From contig NZ_SOBW01000007.1 in the NCBI RefSeq assembly GCF_004364975.1, positions 930,001-994,000 on the forward strand: a stretch of DNA of 64,000 nucleotides. Reading direction: 5' to 3'. This document shows, piece after piece, positions 53,134 through 62,641 of this stretch. The translations under genes and the position numbers were made by a program. The notes beneath the pieces were generated by a model. That model did not search any database, was not told the origin of the DNA, and saw only the letters and a program-made list of their open reading frames with translations. Every line of letters starts with the position of its first letter. Within the stretch, counting starts at the first letter, position 1. This DNA is from Gelidibacter sediminis (GTDB lineage Bacteria; Bacteroidota; Bacteroidia; Flavobacteriales; Flavobacteriaceae).

Positions 53134-54939
53134 ATGAGTTTTGAAATCATCCTTGTGTTTATCATTCTAGGAGTTACCATACTACTCTTTGCAACCGAAA
53201 CTTTGCCTATTGATAAGATTGCCTTTCTTATTATTGTGGCATTGGTTTTATCAGGATTAACATCGCCGGAAGAAGCTATTAGCGGGTTTTCGAGTCCGGC
53301 AACAATCACCATTTTAATGCTCATGATTTTGGCGATTGGGTTAGAAGACAATGGGGTTATAGATCTTTTAACCCAATCTATTAAGAGATTAAAAATCTTG
53401 CCAATCGTTTTGATGGTGCCGGTTTTTATGATGATTGCCGCTTCCATTTCAGCATTTATAAGCACAACAGCTGTAGTTGTAATTTTTATTAAGATAATAG
53501 CGCAACTTTCTGAAAAATATGATTTTTCCTCGCCAAAATTACTGATGCCCATTTCCTTTGCAGGAATTTTAGGTGGTAGTTGTACCTTGATGGGGACTTC
53601 AACCAATATTTTGGTCAATTCCGTTTCAAAAAAGTTGGGTGCAGAGCAGTTTTCATTCTTTGAATTTAGCATTTATGGACTTATTCTGTTGGGTGTGGGC
53701 ATTGTGTTCATGACTATTGCAAGCCGATGGTTACCAAAAACAAATGGTGATGAACTTACAGAAGCGTATGTTGACAATACCTTCCTGTTTACGTTAACAG
53801 TCAAATCAGAATCCAAACTTATTGGTACGGCACTATCTGATGCTAAATTTTACAAAAACCCTGATATTCGTGTATTGAAACTGATTCGCGATGATATTGT
53901 GAACGATAATCCAGGTCCAAATACCACCTTAAGAGCTCAAGATAAACTATTTGTCTTAAGTGATATTAAAGCGTATGAGTCCTTTCCAAAAAACGAGTTC
54001 ACCCTTACTGATGAAAATGAATTGCACCTTCCAGATGAGACCGAGACTGAAAAAGATAAGAACAACGCCTATAGTTATATTGAGTTGCTGATCTTACCCG
54101 GATCTGAATTCATTGATAAATCCTTCTCCGAAATCAAAAACCTGTTGTATAATGTGGCGCGTCCATTGGGCATTCAAAATAGAAGGCAGTTTCAAAAAGG
54201 AATGCGCCTCAACTTTCCAAAAATTATAAAAAACACCAATTTACAAGCTGGCGACAAACTGCTCCTTAAAGCAAAGCAAGATGAAATCGAGCATTTATAT
54301 TCTTTGGATAATGCCCTTGTTTTAAGACATCATGAAGAGGACTATAAGATTAATCCTTACAAACGTGCCATTAGTTTTATTGCGTTAATGATGGTTATCG
54401 GATTGGCTGCAAGTGGCATTTTGACCATTCTTACCAGTACCTTATCTGGCGTAGCTTTACTTCTAATTACGGATTGCATCAATTTATCGAAAATTTATAA
54501 AAAGGTGAACTGGCAAATTATTTTTCTATTGGCAGGTATGATACCGTTGGGTATTGCAATGCACAATTCAGGAACTGACACGTGGATTGCTGAGCTATTG
54601 CTAGACTTTCTTACGGGTCAGAACAACATTATAATTTTAGGAGTGCTTTTCGGAATTACCATGATTATGAGTGGCTTTATCTCTAACAACGCCACTGCAG
54701 TTATTATAACGCCCATAGCTATAACCCTAGCCGCTGGATTAGATTTACCGGCGAAACCGTTTATTCTTGCCGTCATGTTCGCCGCCAATTTTAGTTTTTT
54801 CACACCTATGGGCTATCAAACCAACACGCTCATTTATGGAACAGGCGCTTATAAATTCAGGCATTTCCTAATTATTGGCGGATTATTATCTATTGTTTTG
54901 TTGGTGGTTGGCACATTATTATTGTCCTCCATGTTATAA
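53134..54939 (+). CDS. SLC13/DASS-family permease with TrkA-C domains
   Basis: A 601-residue inner-membrane transporter. About 11 helices are split by two cytoplasmic TrkA-C (RCK_C) domains near 215-290 and 315-395. The SLC13 signatures are visible: GGSCTLMGTSTNILV in the first half and SGFISNNATAVIITP in the second. Such proteins carry dicarboxylates, sulfate or other anions with Na+ or H+. The substrate is unknown. It follows the barrel protein gene by 25 bases. Confidence 0.9.
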   Translation: MSFEIILVFIILGVTILLFATETLPIDKIAFLIIVALVLSGLTSPEEAISGFSSPATITILMLMILAIGLEDNGVIDLLTQSIKRLKILPIVLMVPVFMMIAASISAFISTTAVVVIFIKIIAQLSEKYDFSSPKLLMPISFAGILGGSCTLMGTSTNILVNSVSKKLGAEQFSFFEFSIYGLILLGVGIVFMTIASRWLPKTNGDELTEAYVDNTFLFTLTVKSESKLIGTALSDAKFYKNPDIRVLKLIRDDIVNDNPGPNTTLRAQDKLFVLSDIKAYESFPKNEFTLTDENELHLPDETETEKDKNNAYSYIELLILPGSEFIDKSFSEIKNLLYNVARPLGIQNRRQFQKGMRLNFPKIIKNTNLQAGDKLLLKAKQDEIEHLYSLDNALVLRHHEEDYKINPYKRAISFIALMMVIGLAASGILTILTSTLSGVALLLITDCINLSKIYKKVNWQIIFLLAGMIPLGIAMHNSGTDTWIAELLLDFLTGQNNIIILGVLFGITMIMSGFISNNATAVIITPIAITLAAGLDLPAKPFILAVMFAANFSFFTPMGYQTNTLIYGTGAYKFRHFLIIGGLLSIVLLVVGTLLLSSML

Positions 54940-55119
54940 ACAGCATAATTATAACCTACGAATTAAAATTACACTATCATTTCAATAGTCCGTACCTGTG
55001 TTTTTTGCGATATTCTAAACCTAGCACGCCATAATTTCGTTATTCAGTAAAAATATAGTATTGCTAATTCTGTTACGTTTAGCTTTAGTAATTTTAAAGG
55101 TTCTTAAATAAATTACAAT

Positions 55120-57699
55120 ATGTCAACACAGCCAAAATTAACGCGCTTTAATCAAAGTGTTTTATCAAAATATCAAATCTATAACGGTATTTTTATGACC
55201 TTGCCTTTTGATGCTGTTACCAAAACCGGTGTCTTATTGCCATTGTTTCATGAAACCTGCCAGAAAGGATTTAAAGCTGGTGAGGACCCTACAACAATTG
55301 TCAATTCTTTTTTCAAGAAATACCAAGCACGACGCTCACCGGAAAGTCAGATCAACCTCTTGTTTCGCTTCATTCAATATATTGAACGCCAAGTGGTATT
55401 GTTTGATGCTATTGAAGATGCCGCCTTCCCGAAAGTCAATAATATGGACGGGATTGGGACTTTAAGAAGTTTAAAGGAAAGTGTCACGGCTGAAAACAAA
55501 ATGGAATTGCTTCAAAAGTATTTGGAAGAATTCAAGGTCCGCATTGTTTTAACGGCGCATCCAACACAATTCTACCCAGGATCAGTATTGGGAATTATTA
55601 CAGATTTAACCGAAGCCATTAAGGAAAATGACTTGCTTCGCATTAATGATTTGCTTGCACAACTCGGGAAAACGCCATTTTTTAAACATAAAAAACCAAC
55701 GCCTTACGATGAAGCCATCAGTTTAATCTGGTACTTGGAAAACGTATTCTATAAATCGTTTGGAGATATTTATGACTATATCCAACAAAATATTTTTGAC
55801 GGAAAGCAGATTGACAACAACATCATCAATGTCGGTTTTTGGCCAGGTGGAGACAGAGATGGAAATCCTTTTGTAACACCCGAAATCACCCTTAAGGTAG
55901 CGGCACGTTTGAAGGAAACCATTATTAAAAATTACTATCGTGATATTAGAAGACTTAAGCGAAAGCTAACCTTTACCAATATTGAAGAACGGATGTCAGT
56001 CCTCGAAAAAGAGCTCTATGAGTTAATGATTGGTAATCCTTCTGACTTGACTTTAGAAAGTTTCAAAGCAGAATTGAATTCGGTCAAAGACATTATTATA
56101 GAGGAGCATCAATCGTTATACCTCTCAGAAATAAACAGTCTTCTTAATAAAATCCATCTTTTCGGCTTCCACTTTTCAACGTTGGATATCCGTCAGGACA
56201 GTCGTGCCCACGAAAAAGTTTTTAAAAATCTAGTTGAAACTTTATTGGCAAATGGCAATACGATTTTTCCTGAGAATTATTTCGAACTTACAGATAAGGA
56301 GCAAGTAGATGTCCTTTCAAAAGTGAAGGGAAAAATTGATTTATCGCTAATCACCGATGAAGAAACGCTGAAAACTTTAGAGACTATTGAAGCGATTAAA
56401 ACCATTCAAGAAACTAATGGCGAACAGGCTTCCAACCGATACATCATCAGTAATAACCAAAGTACACTGCATGTCATGCAATTGTTTGCCATGTTAAAAT
56501 TGGTGGCATTCAAAGATAAATTAACCGTAGATATTGGACCACTTTTCGAAACAATTACAGATTTGGAGAATGCGCACCTAGTGATGGAGGAGTTGTATAC
56601 AAATCCTGCATACAGCGCCCATTTAAAGTCGAGAGGCAACAAGCAAACCATTATGCTCGGCTTTAGTGACGGCACCAAGGACGGTGGCTATTTAATGGCC
56701 AATTGGGCAATTTATAAAGCCAAGGAACGACTTACTGAAATTTCTCGTAAATATGATGTGACGGTTATATTCTTTGACGGTCGTGGGGGACCACCTGCGC
56801 GTGGAGGAGGAAAGACTCATAATTTTTATGCCTCTTTAGGACCAACTATTGAAGATAAAGAAGTACAATTGACCATTCAGGGCCAAACGATAAGTTCTAA
56901 TTTTGGAACTTTAGATTCGTCTCAATACAATTTGGAACAGTTGATCAGTTCTGGAATTCACAACAGTTTGAGTGATACGGATTTACGAATGAAACAGGAC
57001 AACAGAGAGGTGATGGGTAATTTGGCATCGTTAAGCTATAAGGCTTACGCCGATTTTAAAGCACATCCAAAGTTCATTCCATATTTGGAGAACATGAGCA
57101 CCCTAAAATACTACGCTAAGACCAATATTGGAAGTAGGCCAACTAAACGAGGAAAATCAGAAGGTTTGATATTTGAAGATTTAAGAGCCATCCCATTTGT
57201 AGGATCATGGAGTCAACTCAAACAAAACGTGCCAGGATTTTTTGGCGTGGGCACAGCGTTGAAACATTATGAAAATTCAGGAGAATTCGAAAAAGTACAA
57301 CACCTTTTCAAAACCTCGAGCTTCTTCAAAACGCTGATAGAAAATAGTATGATGTCGCTTTCAAAATCGTTTTTTGATTTGACCAAGTATATGGCTGACG
57401 ATGCGGAATATGGCGAATTTTGGAACATTATTCACGATGAATACGTCATCACAAAGCGCTTAATTCTCAAGTTAACAGGATATACAGAATTGATGCAGGA
57501 AGAACCAGCCGGTAAAGCCTCCATCAATATGAGAGAATCGATAGTCCTGCCGCTTCTGACCATTCAGCAATTTGCTTTGAAAAAAATTCAAGAGTTAGAA
57601 AAAGAATCGCCTAAAGATGATGCGCAAATTGCCGTTTATGAAAAAATCGTGATGCGATCTTTATTTGGGAATATCAACGCGAGTAGAAATTCGGCTTAA
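55120..57699 (+). CDS. ppc: Phosphoenolpyruvate carboxylase
   Basis: An 859-residue anaplerotic enzyme making oxaloacetate from PEP and bicarbonate. Active-site regions are in order: LTAHPTQ near 147 (Q instead of the common E, a feature I believe is usual in Bacteroidota), GGDRDGNPFVT near 246, STLDIRQDSR near 354, GFSDGTKDGGY near 520 and FDGRGGPPARGGG near 555. Length is near the family norm. Monocistronic, followed by a terminator. Confidence 0.95.
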   Translation: MSTQPKLTRFNQSVLSKYQIYNGIFMTLPFDAVTKTGVLLPLFHETCQKGFKAGEDPTTIVNSFFKKYQARRSPESQINLLFRFIQYIERQVVLFDAIEDAAFPKVNNMDGIGTLRSLKESVTAENKMELLQKYLEEFKVRIVLTAHPTQFYPGSVLGIITDLTEAIKENDLLRINDLLAQLGKTPFFKHKKPTPYDEAISLIWYLENVFYKSFGDIYDYIQQNIFDGKQIDNNIINVGFWPGGDRDGNPFVTPEITLKVAARLKETIIKNYYRDIRRLKRKLTFTNIEERMSVLEKELYELMIGNPSDLTLESFKAELNSVKDIIIEEHQSLYLSEINSLLNKIHLFGFHFSTLDIRQDSRAHEKVFKNLVETLLANGNTIFPENYFELTDKEQVDVLSKVKGKIDLSLITDEETLKTLETIEAIKTIQETNGEQASNRYIISNNQSTLHVMQLFAMLKLVAFKDKLTVDIGPLFETITDLENAHLVMEELYTNPAYSAHLKSRGNKQTIMLGFSDGTKDGGYLMANWAIYKAKERLTEISRKYDVTVIFFDGRGGPPARGGGKTHNFYASLGPTIEDKEVQLTIQGQTISSNFGTLDSSQYNLEQLISSGIHNSLSDTDLRMKQDNREVMGNLASLSYKAYADFKAHPKFIPYLENMSTLKYYAKTNIGSRPTKRGKSEGLIFEDLRAIPFVGSWSQLKQNVPGFFGVGTALKHYENSGEFEKVQHLFKTSSFFKTLIENSMMSLSKSFFDLTKYMADDAEYGEFWNIIHDEYVITKRLILKLTGYTELMQEEPAGKASINMRESIVLPLLTIQQFALKKIQELEKESPKDDAQIAVYEKIVMRSLFGNINASRNSA

Positions 57700-57727
57700 A
57701 CATACAAGCAACTCAATTTATAAATTT

Positions 57728-57760
57728 AAACCCTCAACAAGATATCTGTTGAGGGTTTTT
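57728..57760 (+). terminator. Terminator after ppc
   Basis: Perfect 12-bp stem AAACCCTCAACA (57728-57739) / TGTTGAGGGTTT (57747-57758), loop of 7, then further T. Confidence 0.9.
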
Positions 57761-58105
57761 AGGTGATTAAAATCTGTCTTTTCTGAGAAAGATGTCCTAC
57801 CCAGTCGCATCTCCAAAAACAGCACTAAAAATACAATTATAATATTCTCTTCAAAAGTGATTTTATAAACAAATAAATTCTCTAAAAAATAGTTTCTTAT
57901 AAATAAAATTTAACAAAAACAGTAATTAGATAAATTTTATGCATTAACAATTTAATAATTTGTCCCCTACCAAATTCAGCATCCCATAATTTAAAATGCT
58001 CTCATTGTCAATCTCGGAAAAATGAAGTCCTCGCTTTAATCCGGAATTTTTTACTCATACATTAGATAACTTTTAAAGGTTAAAACCCACTAAATTTTCT
58101 GAATT
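57761..58105. other. Intergenic region upstream of gltB, about 345 bases
   Basis: AT-rich, with no supportable gene. TACATTAG at 58058-58065 resembles the -7 consensus (one mismatch), 40 bases before the gltB ATG, with TTTA 19 bases further upstream as a possible -33 box. Nothing else was recognised. Confidence 0.45.
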
Positions 58106-59380
58106 ATGCTGAAGCAACAAGGACTTTATTTACCTGAATTTGAACACGACAATTGTGGCGCCGGATTTATATGTAGCTTAAAAGGAAATACCTCCAATAC
58201 CATCATCCATAAAGCGCTCGAAATTTTGGAAAAATTGGAGCATAGAGGCGCTGTAAGTTCTGACGGTAAAACTGGCGATGGTGCTGGTATTTTAATTGAT
58301 ATTCCTCACGACTTCTTTATAAAGAACTGCGATTTCAGCTTACCAAAATTTGGTGATTATGCTGTGAGCAACGTATTTCTTCCAAAAAAAGAAAACCAAC
58401 GCAACTATTGCATCGAAAAATTCGAACATTATATAAAAGCACAAGGCCTTCATATTTTAGGATGGCGAGATGTGCCTGTGGACGCTAGTGTATTAGGTAG
58501 TGTAGCGGCACTGACTGAACCTTTTGTAAAGCAGGTATTTATTGGGAAAGCTCATAAACAACAAGACGAATTTAACTTTAATCTCAAATTATTCACTGCA
58601 AGAAAACAAGCAGAGCATCATATAAACGCTTCCAAGCTCTCAGAAAGCGCACGTTTTTACCTACCTAGTCTGTCCACCAAAATCATCATCTTTAAAGACC
58701 TCCTGGTACCAGAAGACATTAAGTTGTATTACAAAGATCTCCAAGATCTATCATTAGTAACACGTTTGGCTTTGGTGCATCAGCGCTTTTCAACCAACAC
58801 CTTCCCTACTTGGGATTTGGCGCAACCTTTTAGATACATGTGTCATAATGGGGAAATTAACACGTTGAGAGGCAATGTTAGCCGCACCTTATCTCGACAG
58901 GAATTAATGGAAAGCGATTGGTTTGGGGATGAGATCAAAAGCATCTTTCCAATCATCCTTCCCGGCAAATCAGATTCCGCACAAATGGATATGGTGGTCG
59001 AATTACTATTAATGACCGGCCGATCATTACCTGAAGTGATGATGATGCTTGTGCCCGAAGCATGGGAGAAAAACCCTGAAATGTCTGACGCTAAAAAAGC
59101 ATTTTACGAATATAACTCATGTATTATGGAACCTTGGGACGGCCCTGCATCCATTCCATTTACGGATGGTAATTATATAGGTGCGGTGCTCGACAGAAAT
59201 GGTTTACGTCCTTCGCGCTACACAGTTACCAAAGATGGATTTGTGGTGATGTCTTCGGAAACTGGCGTGATAGACATCGACCCGAAAAATGTGGAACATC
59301 ACGGCCGATTGGAACCAGGAAAAATGTTTTTGGTAGATATGAATCAAGGGCGTCCAAAGATGAGGAGGTTAAAGAAGTGA
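58106..59380 (+). CDS. gltB: Glutamate synthase large subunit, N-terminal part (frameshifted)
   Basis: The first 418 residues are the class II glutamine amidotransferase domain of GltB, which releases ammonia from glutamine. The nucleophile is C17 in HDNCGAG, exposed after propeptide removal. After R416-P417-K418 the frame is wrong and ends in six unrelated residues and TGA at 59378. The next frame continues with DEEVKEVIVSKHPY exactly where the family does. One missing base, most simply one A in the A run at 59356-59358, would restore a 1500-residue protein. Confidence 0.9.
   Translation: MLKQQGLYLPEFEHDNCGAGFICSLKGNTSNTIIHKALEILEKLEHRGAVSSDGKTGDGAGILIDIPHDFFIKNCDFSLPKFGDYAVSNVFLPKKENQRNYCIEKFEHYIKAQGLHILGWRDVPVDASVLGSVAALTEPFVKQVFIGKAHKQQDEFNFNLKLFTARKQAEHHINASKLSESARFYLPSLSTKIIIFKDLLVPEDIKLYYKDLQDLSLVTRLALVHQRFSTNTFPTWDLAQPFRYMCHNGEINTLRGNVSRTLSRQELMESDWFGDEIKSIFPIILPGKSDSAQMDMVVELLLMTGRSLPEVMMMLVPEAWEKNPEMSDAKKAFYEYNSCIMEPWDGPASIPFTDGNYIGAVLDRNGLRPSRYTVTKDGFVVMSSETGVIDIDPKNVEHHGRLEPGKMFLVDMNQGRPKMRRLKK
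59354..59361 (+). other. gltB: Frameshift site in gltB
   Basis: Reading frame changes by -1 here. CCA AAG ATG in the first frame becomes AAA GAT GAG in the second; adding one A to the AAA run gives R-P-K-D-E-E and rejoins the two parts. The context does not look like a strong programmed slippery heptamer. Confidence 0.8.
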
Positions 59381-62300
59381 TTGTTTCCAAGCATCCTTAC
59401 CAAGAGTGGTTGCAGAAAAATTTGGTGCATCTGGCAGATATTCCAGCTAAAAAAGGTGACATAAATCATGATGAAGATCCATTATTAAAACGTCAAATCG
59501 TTTTTGGATATACTGAAGAAGATTTAAGCGTCATTATCAAACCAATGGCGCAATTGGGCAAAGAACCTATCGGCTCTATGGGGAATGATGCACCTATTGC
59601 CATTCTATCAGAAAAGCCACAGTTGCTTTATAATTACTTCAAACAATTGTTCGCACAGGTTACCAATCCGCCGTTAGACGGCATTCGTGAAAAATTGATT
59701 ACGGATATCAGTTTGACTTTGGGAAGCGACACTAATATTTTTAAAATTAACGAAGATCAATGTCGAAAATTGAAGATCCAGAATCCAGTAATTTCAAAGC
59801 ATGATCTTGATAAAATTAAAAACTACACTCAAAATCCTGATTTTGTAGTCACGACGATTCCTATTCTATATGAAGTGGATAAAGGTTTGAATGAGTTGGA
59901 ACGCGCGCTCCTAAATCTGGTTAAAACAGCATCTCAAGCAATTGATGATGGCGGCAACATCATTATTCTATCGGATAGAGGCGTAAATGAAAAAATGGCG
60001 CCAATCCCTGCATTGATGGCTTGTTCTTATGTGAATCATGAATTGTATAAAATAGGTAAGCGTGCCAAAGTTAGTATTATCATGGAGTCAGCTGAACCTC
60101 GTGAAGTGCACCACTTTGCATTGTTATTTGGCTATGGCGCAAGTGCTATTAACCCTTATATCGTTAATGAGATTGTCCAAGAGCAAGTTGAAAAACAGGA
60201 TATTGATGGCTTAGATTACATGACTGCTATTAAGAATTACAACAAAGCTATCGGCATGGGCATCCTTAAAGTGATGAACAAAATCGGAATTTCCACGCTT
60301 AACTCGTATCGTGGCTCGCAACTTTTTGAATGTGTCGGCCTTAACACCACAGTGGTCACTAATTATTTCCCAAATACGGTTACCCGTATTCAAGGTATCG
60401 GCTTACGGGAAATAGAGAAAGAAATTTCAAAGCGCCACCGTCAGGCCTACCATAACAATGAAGTGGATGGAGATTTAGGTTTAGAATTTGGGGGTAATTA
60501 TAAATGGCGTCGCAATGGCGAAAAACATGCTTTTAATCCGTTAACCGTCGCCAAACTTCAGGAATCTGTACGAAACAATAAGCCAGCAACATTTAAGGAA
60601 TATTCCGACTTAATCAATGAGCAGACCAAACAATTGATGACCATAAGAGGCTTGTTTGAATTTACCAATTATGACCCCATTCCCTTATCAGAAGTTGAAC
60701 CGTGGACAGAAATCGTAAAGCGTTTTAAAACGGGTGCCATGTCTTACGGTTCCATAAGCAAGGAAGCGCATGAGAATTTGGCCATTGCGATGAACCGGAT
60801 TGGCGGTAAAAGCAATTCAGGCGAAGGTGGCGAAGATGAAGAACGTTTCTATAAGGATGCCAACGGCGATTGGAAAAACTCGGCCATAAAGCAAGTGGCT
60901 TCTGGACGTTTTGGGGTTACTTCCAATTATTTGACCAGTGCTTCTGAGATTCAAATTAAAATGGCACAAGGTGCCAAACCAGGCGAAGGCGGCCAATTAC
61001 CGGGTCCTAAAGTAAATCCTGATATTGCTAAAACGCGAAACTCCACCCCTTATGTTGGACTAATTTCACCCCCACCGCATCATGATATTTATTCTATTGA
61101 AGATTTATCCCAACTGATTTACGATTTAAAATCGGCCAATCGTGAGGCACGGATTAATGTGAAATTGGTTTCTGAAGTCGGTATTGGTACAGTTGCCGCT
61201 GGAGTTGCCAAAGCCAAAGGCGATGTAATTCTAATTTCTGGTCATGATGGTGGCACAGGGGCTTCACCATTAACCTCATTAAAACATGCCGGATTACCGT
61301 GGGAATTAGGACTCGCCGAAGCACAACAAACTTTGGTGATGAATAATTTGAGAAATCGTGTTGTTTTGGAGTGTGACGGTCAAATGAAAACAGGGCGCGA
61401 CGTGGCCATAGCCTGTTTATTAGGCGCTGAGGAATTCGGTTTTGCTACGGCACCTTTGGTAGCCTCTGGTTGTGTCATGATGCGTGTGTGTCACTTAAAC
61501 ACGTGTCCGGTGGGCATCGCGACTCAAAATCCCGAACTCCGTAAAAAGTTTCAAGGCAAACCGGAGCATGTGGTCAACTTCATGTATTTCGTAGCACAGG
61601 AATTACGTGAAATCATGGCTGAACTTGGATTTAGAACCATTAATGAAATGGTTGGCCAAGTTCAAAAACTAGATCGAAATAAAACAATAAACCATTACAA
61701 ATCTTTAGGATTGGATTTATCGCTTATCCTTCATCAAGTCATTACGCCTGAAGGCACTAAACTCTACAATACTGAAAAACAAGATCACCATCTGGAAAAA
61801 GCATTGGATTTTAAAATTATCAGTCAAGCGCATCCTGCCTTATTCCGAAAGGAAAAAACCGTTATCGACTCAAAAATCAACAATAGAGATCGTGCTTTTG
61901 GAGCAATTTTAAGTAATGAAATTTCTAAAATTTATGGTGCACAAGGCCTACCAGAAAACACTTTAAAAATCAATTTCACAGGATCGGCAGGCCAAAGTTT
62001 TGGTGCTTTCGCCACCAAAGGATTAACGCTTGTTGTTAACGGTAATACCAATGATTACTTAGGAAAAGGACTTTCCGGCGCTAAAATAAGTGTCAAGGTA
62101 CCTGAGGAATCCACCATTGTTCCTGAAGACAATATCATTATTGGTAATGTGGCCTTATATGGCGCTACCAGCGGCGAAGTGTATATTAATGGAAAAGCAG
62201 GAGAACGTTTTTGTGTCAGAAATTCTGGTGCACATGCGGTTGTTGAAGGCATTGGCGACCATGGTTGTGAATACATGACAGGTGGGCGAGCCGTTATTTT

Positions 62301-62607
62301 GGGCGAGGTAGGTCGGAATTTTGGTGCCGGTATGAGTGGTGGCATCGCTTATGTTTATGACCCCAACAACACCTTCGATAAAAAATGCAATAAGGAAGGG
62401 TTGAATTTAGAGCCTGTCGCTTCCGCAGAAGATGGTGCAGAATTGAAAAACCTAGTTGAAAGTCATTACAATGCCACACTGAGTCCGCTAGCGCAGAGAC
62501 TTTTGGAAAACTGGCAGAAGGAATTGCCGAAATTCATCAAAGTATTGCCAGAAGAATACAGGCAAGCATTAATAAGATTGGAAGAAGAAAATAAAGTAGT
62601 TGTTTAA
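59377..62607 (+). CDS. gltB: Glutamate synthase large subunit, C-terminal part (frameshifted)
   Basis: The GTG at 59377 is only where the frame can open after the upstream stop; true homology begins six codons earlier, at 59359. This part holds the central domain, the FMN-binding synthase barrel (SYGSISKEAHENLA, GGKSNSGEGGEDEERF), the 3Fe-4S cysteines C699, C705 and C710 in a C-x5-C-x4-C array, and the C-terminal GXGXG beta-helix (NFGAGMSGG). All catalytic regions are intact, which argues for a recent mutation or a sequence error rather than an old pseudogene. Confidence 0.9.
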   Translation: MIVSKHPYQEWLQKNLVHLADIPAKKGDINHDEDPLLKRQIVFGYTEEDLSVIIKPMAQLGKEPIGSMGNDAPIAILSEKPQLLYNYFKQLFAQVTNPPLDGIREKLITDISLTLGSDTNIFKINEDQCRKLKIQNPVISKHDLDKIKNYTQNPDFVVTTIPILYEVDKGLNELERALLNLVKTASQAIDDGGNIIILSDRGVNEKMAPIPALMACSYVNHELYKIGKRAKVSIIMESAEPREVHHFALLFGYGASAINPYIVNEIVQEQVEKQDIDGLDYMTAIKNYNKAIGMGILKVMNKIGISTLNSYRGSQLFECVGLNTTVVTNYFPNTVTRIQGIGLREIEKEISKRHRQAYHNNEVDGDLGLEFGGNYKWRRNGEKHAFNPLTVAKLQESVRNNKPATFKEYSDLINEQTKQLMTIRGLFEFTNYDPIPLSEVEPWTEIVKRFKTGAMSYGSISKEAHENLAIAMNRIGGKSNSGEGGEDEERFYKDANGDWKNSAIKQVASGRFGVTSNYLTSASEIQIKMAQGAKPGEGGQLPGPKVNPDIAKTRNSTPYVGLISPPPHHDIYSIEDLSQLIYDLKSANREARINVKLVSEVGIGTVAAGVAKAKGDVILISGHDGGTGASPLTSLKHAGLPWELGLAEAQQTLVMNNLRNRVVLECDGQMKTGRDVAIACLLGAEEFGFATAPLVASGCVMMRVCHLNTCPVGIATQNPELRKKFQGKPEHVVNFMYFVAQELREIMAELGFRTINEMVGQVQKLDRNKTINHYKSLGLDLSLILHQVITPEGTKLYNTEKQDHHLEKALDFKIISQAHPALFRKEKTVIDSKINNRDRAFGAILSNEISKIYGAQGLPENTLKINFTGSAGQSFGAFATKGLTLVVNGNTNDYLGKGLSGAKISVKVPEESTIVPEDNIIIGNVALYGATSGEVYINGKAGERFCVRNSGAHAVVEGIGDHGCEYMTGGRAVILGEVGRNFGAGMSGGIAYVYDPNNTFDKKCNKEGLNLEPVASAEDGAELKNLVESHYNATLSPLAQRLLENWQKELPKFIKVLPEEYRQALIRLEEENKVVV

Positions 62608-62641
62608 TTGAAAAAGATTTCCGTTTGCGCGGAACACACCT

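Noticed and set aside
59351-59362. Programmed -1 ribosomal frameshift in gltB
   Set aside because: The zero-frame codons CCA AAG do not form a classic tandem slippery heptamer and no clear downstream stem was seen; a lost A is simpler.
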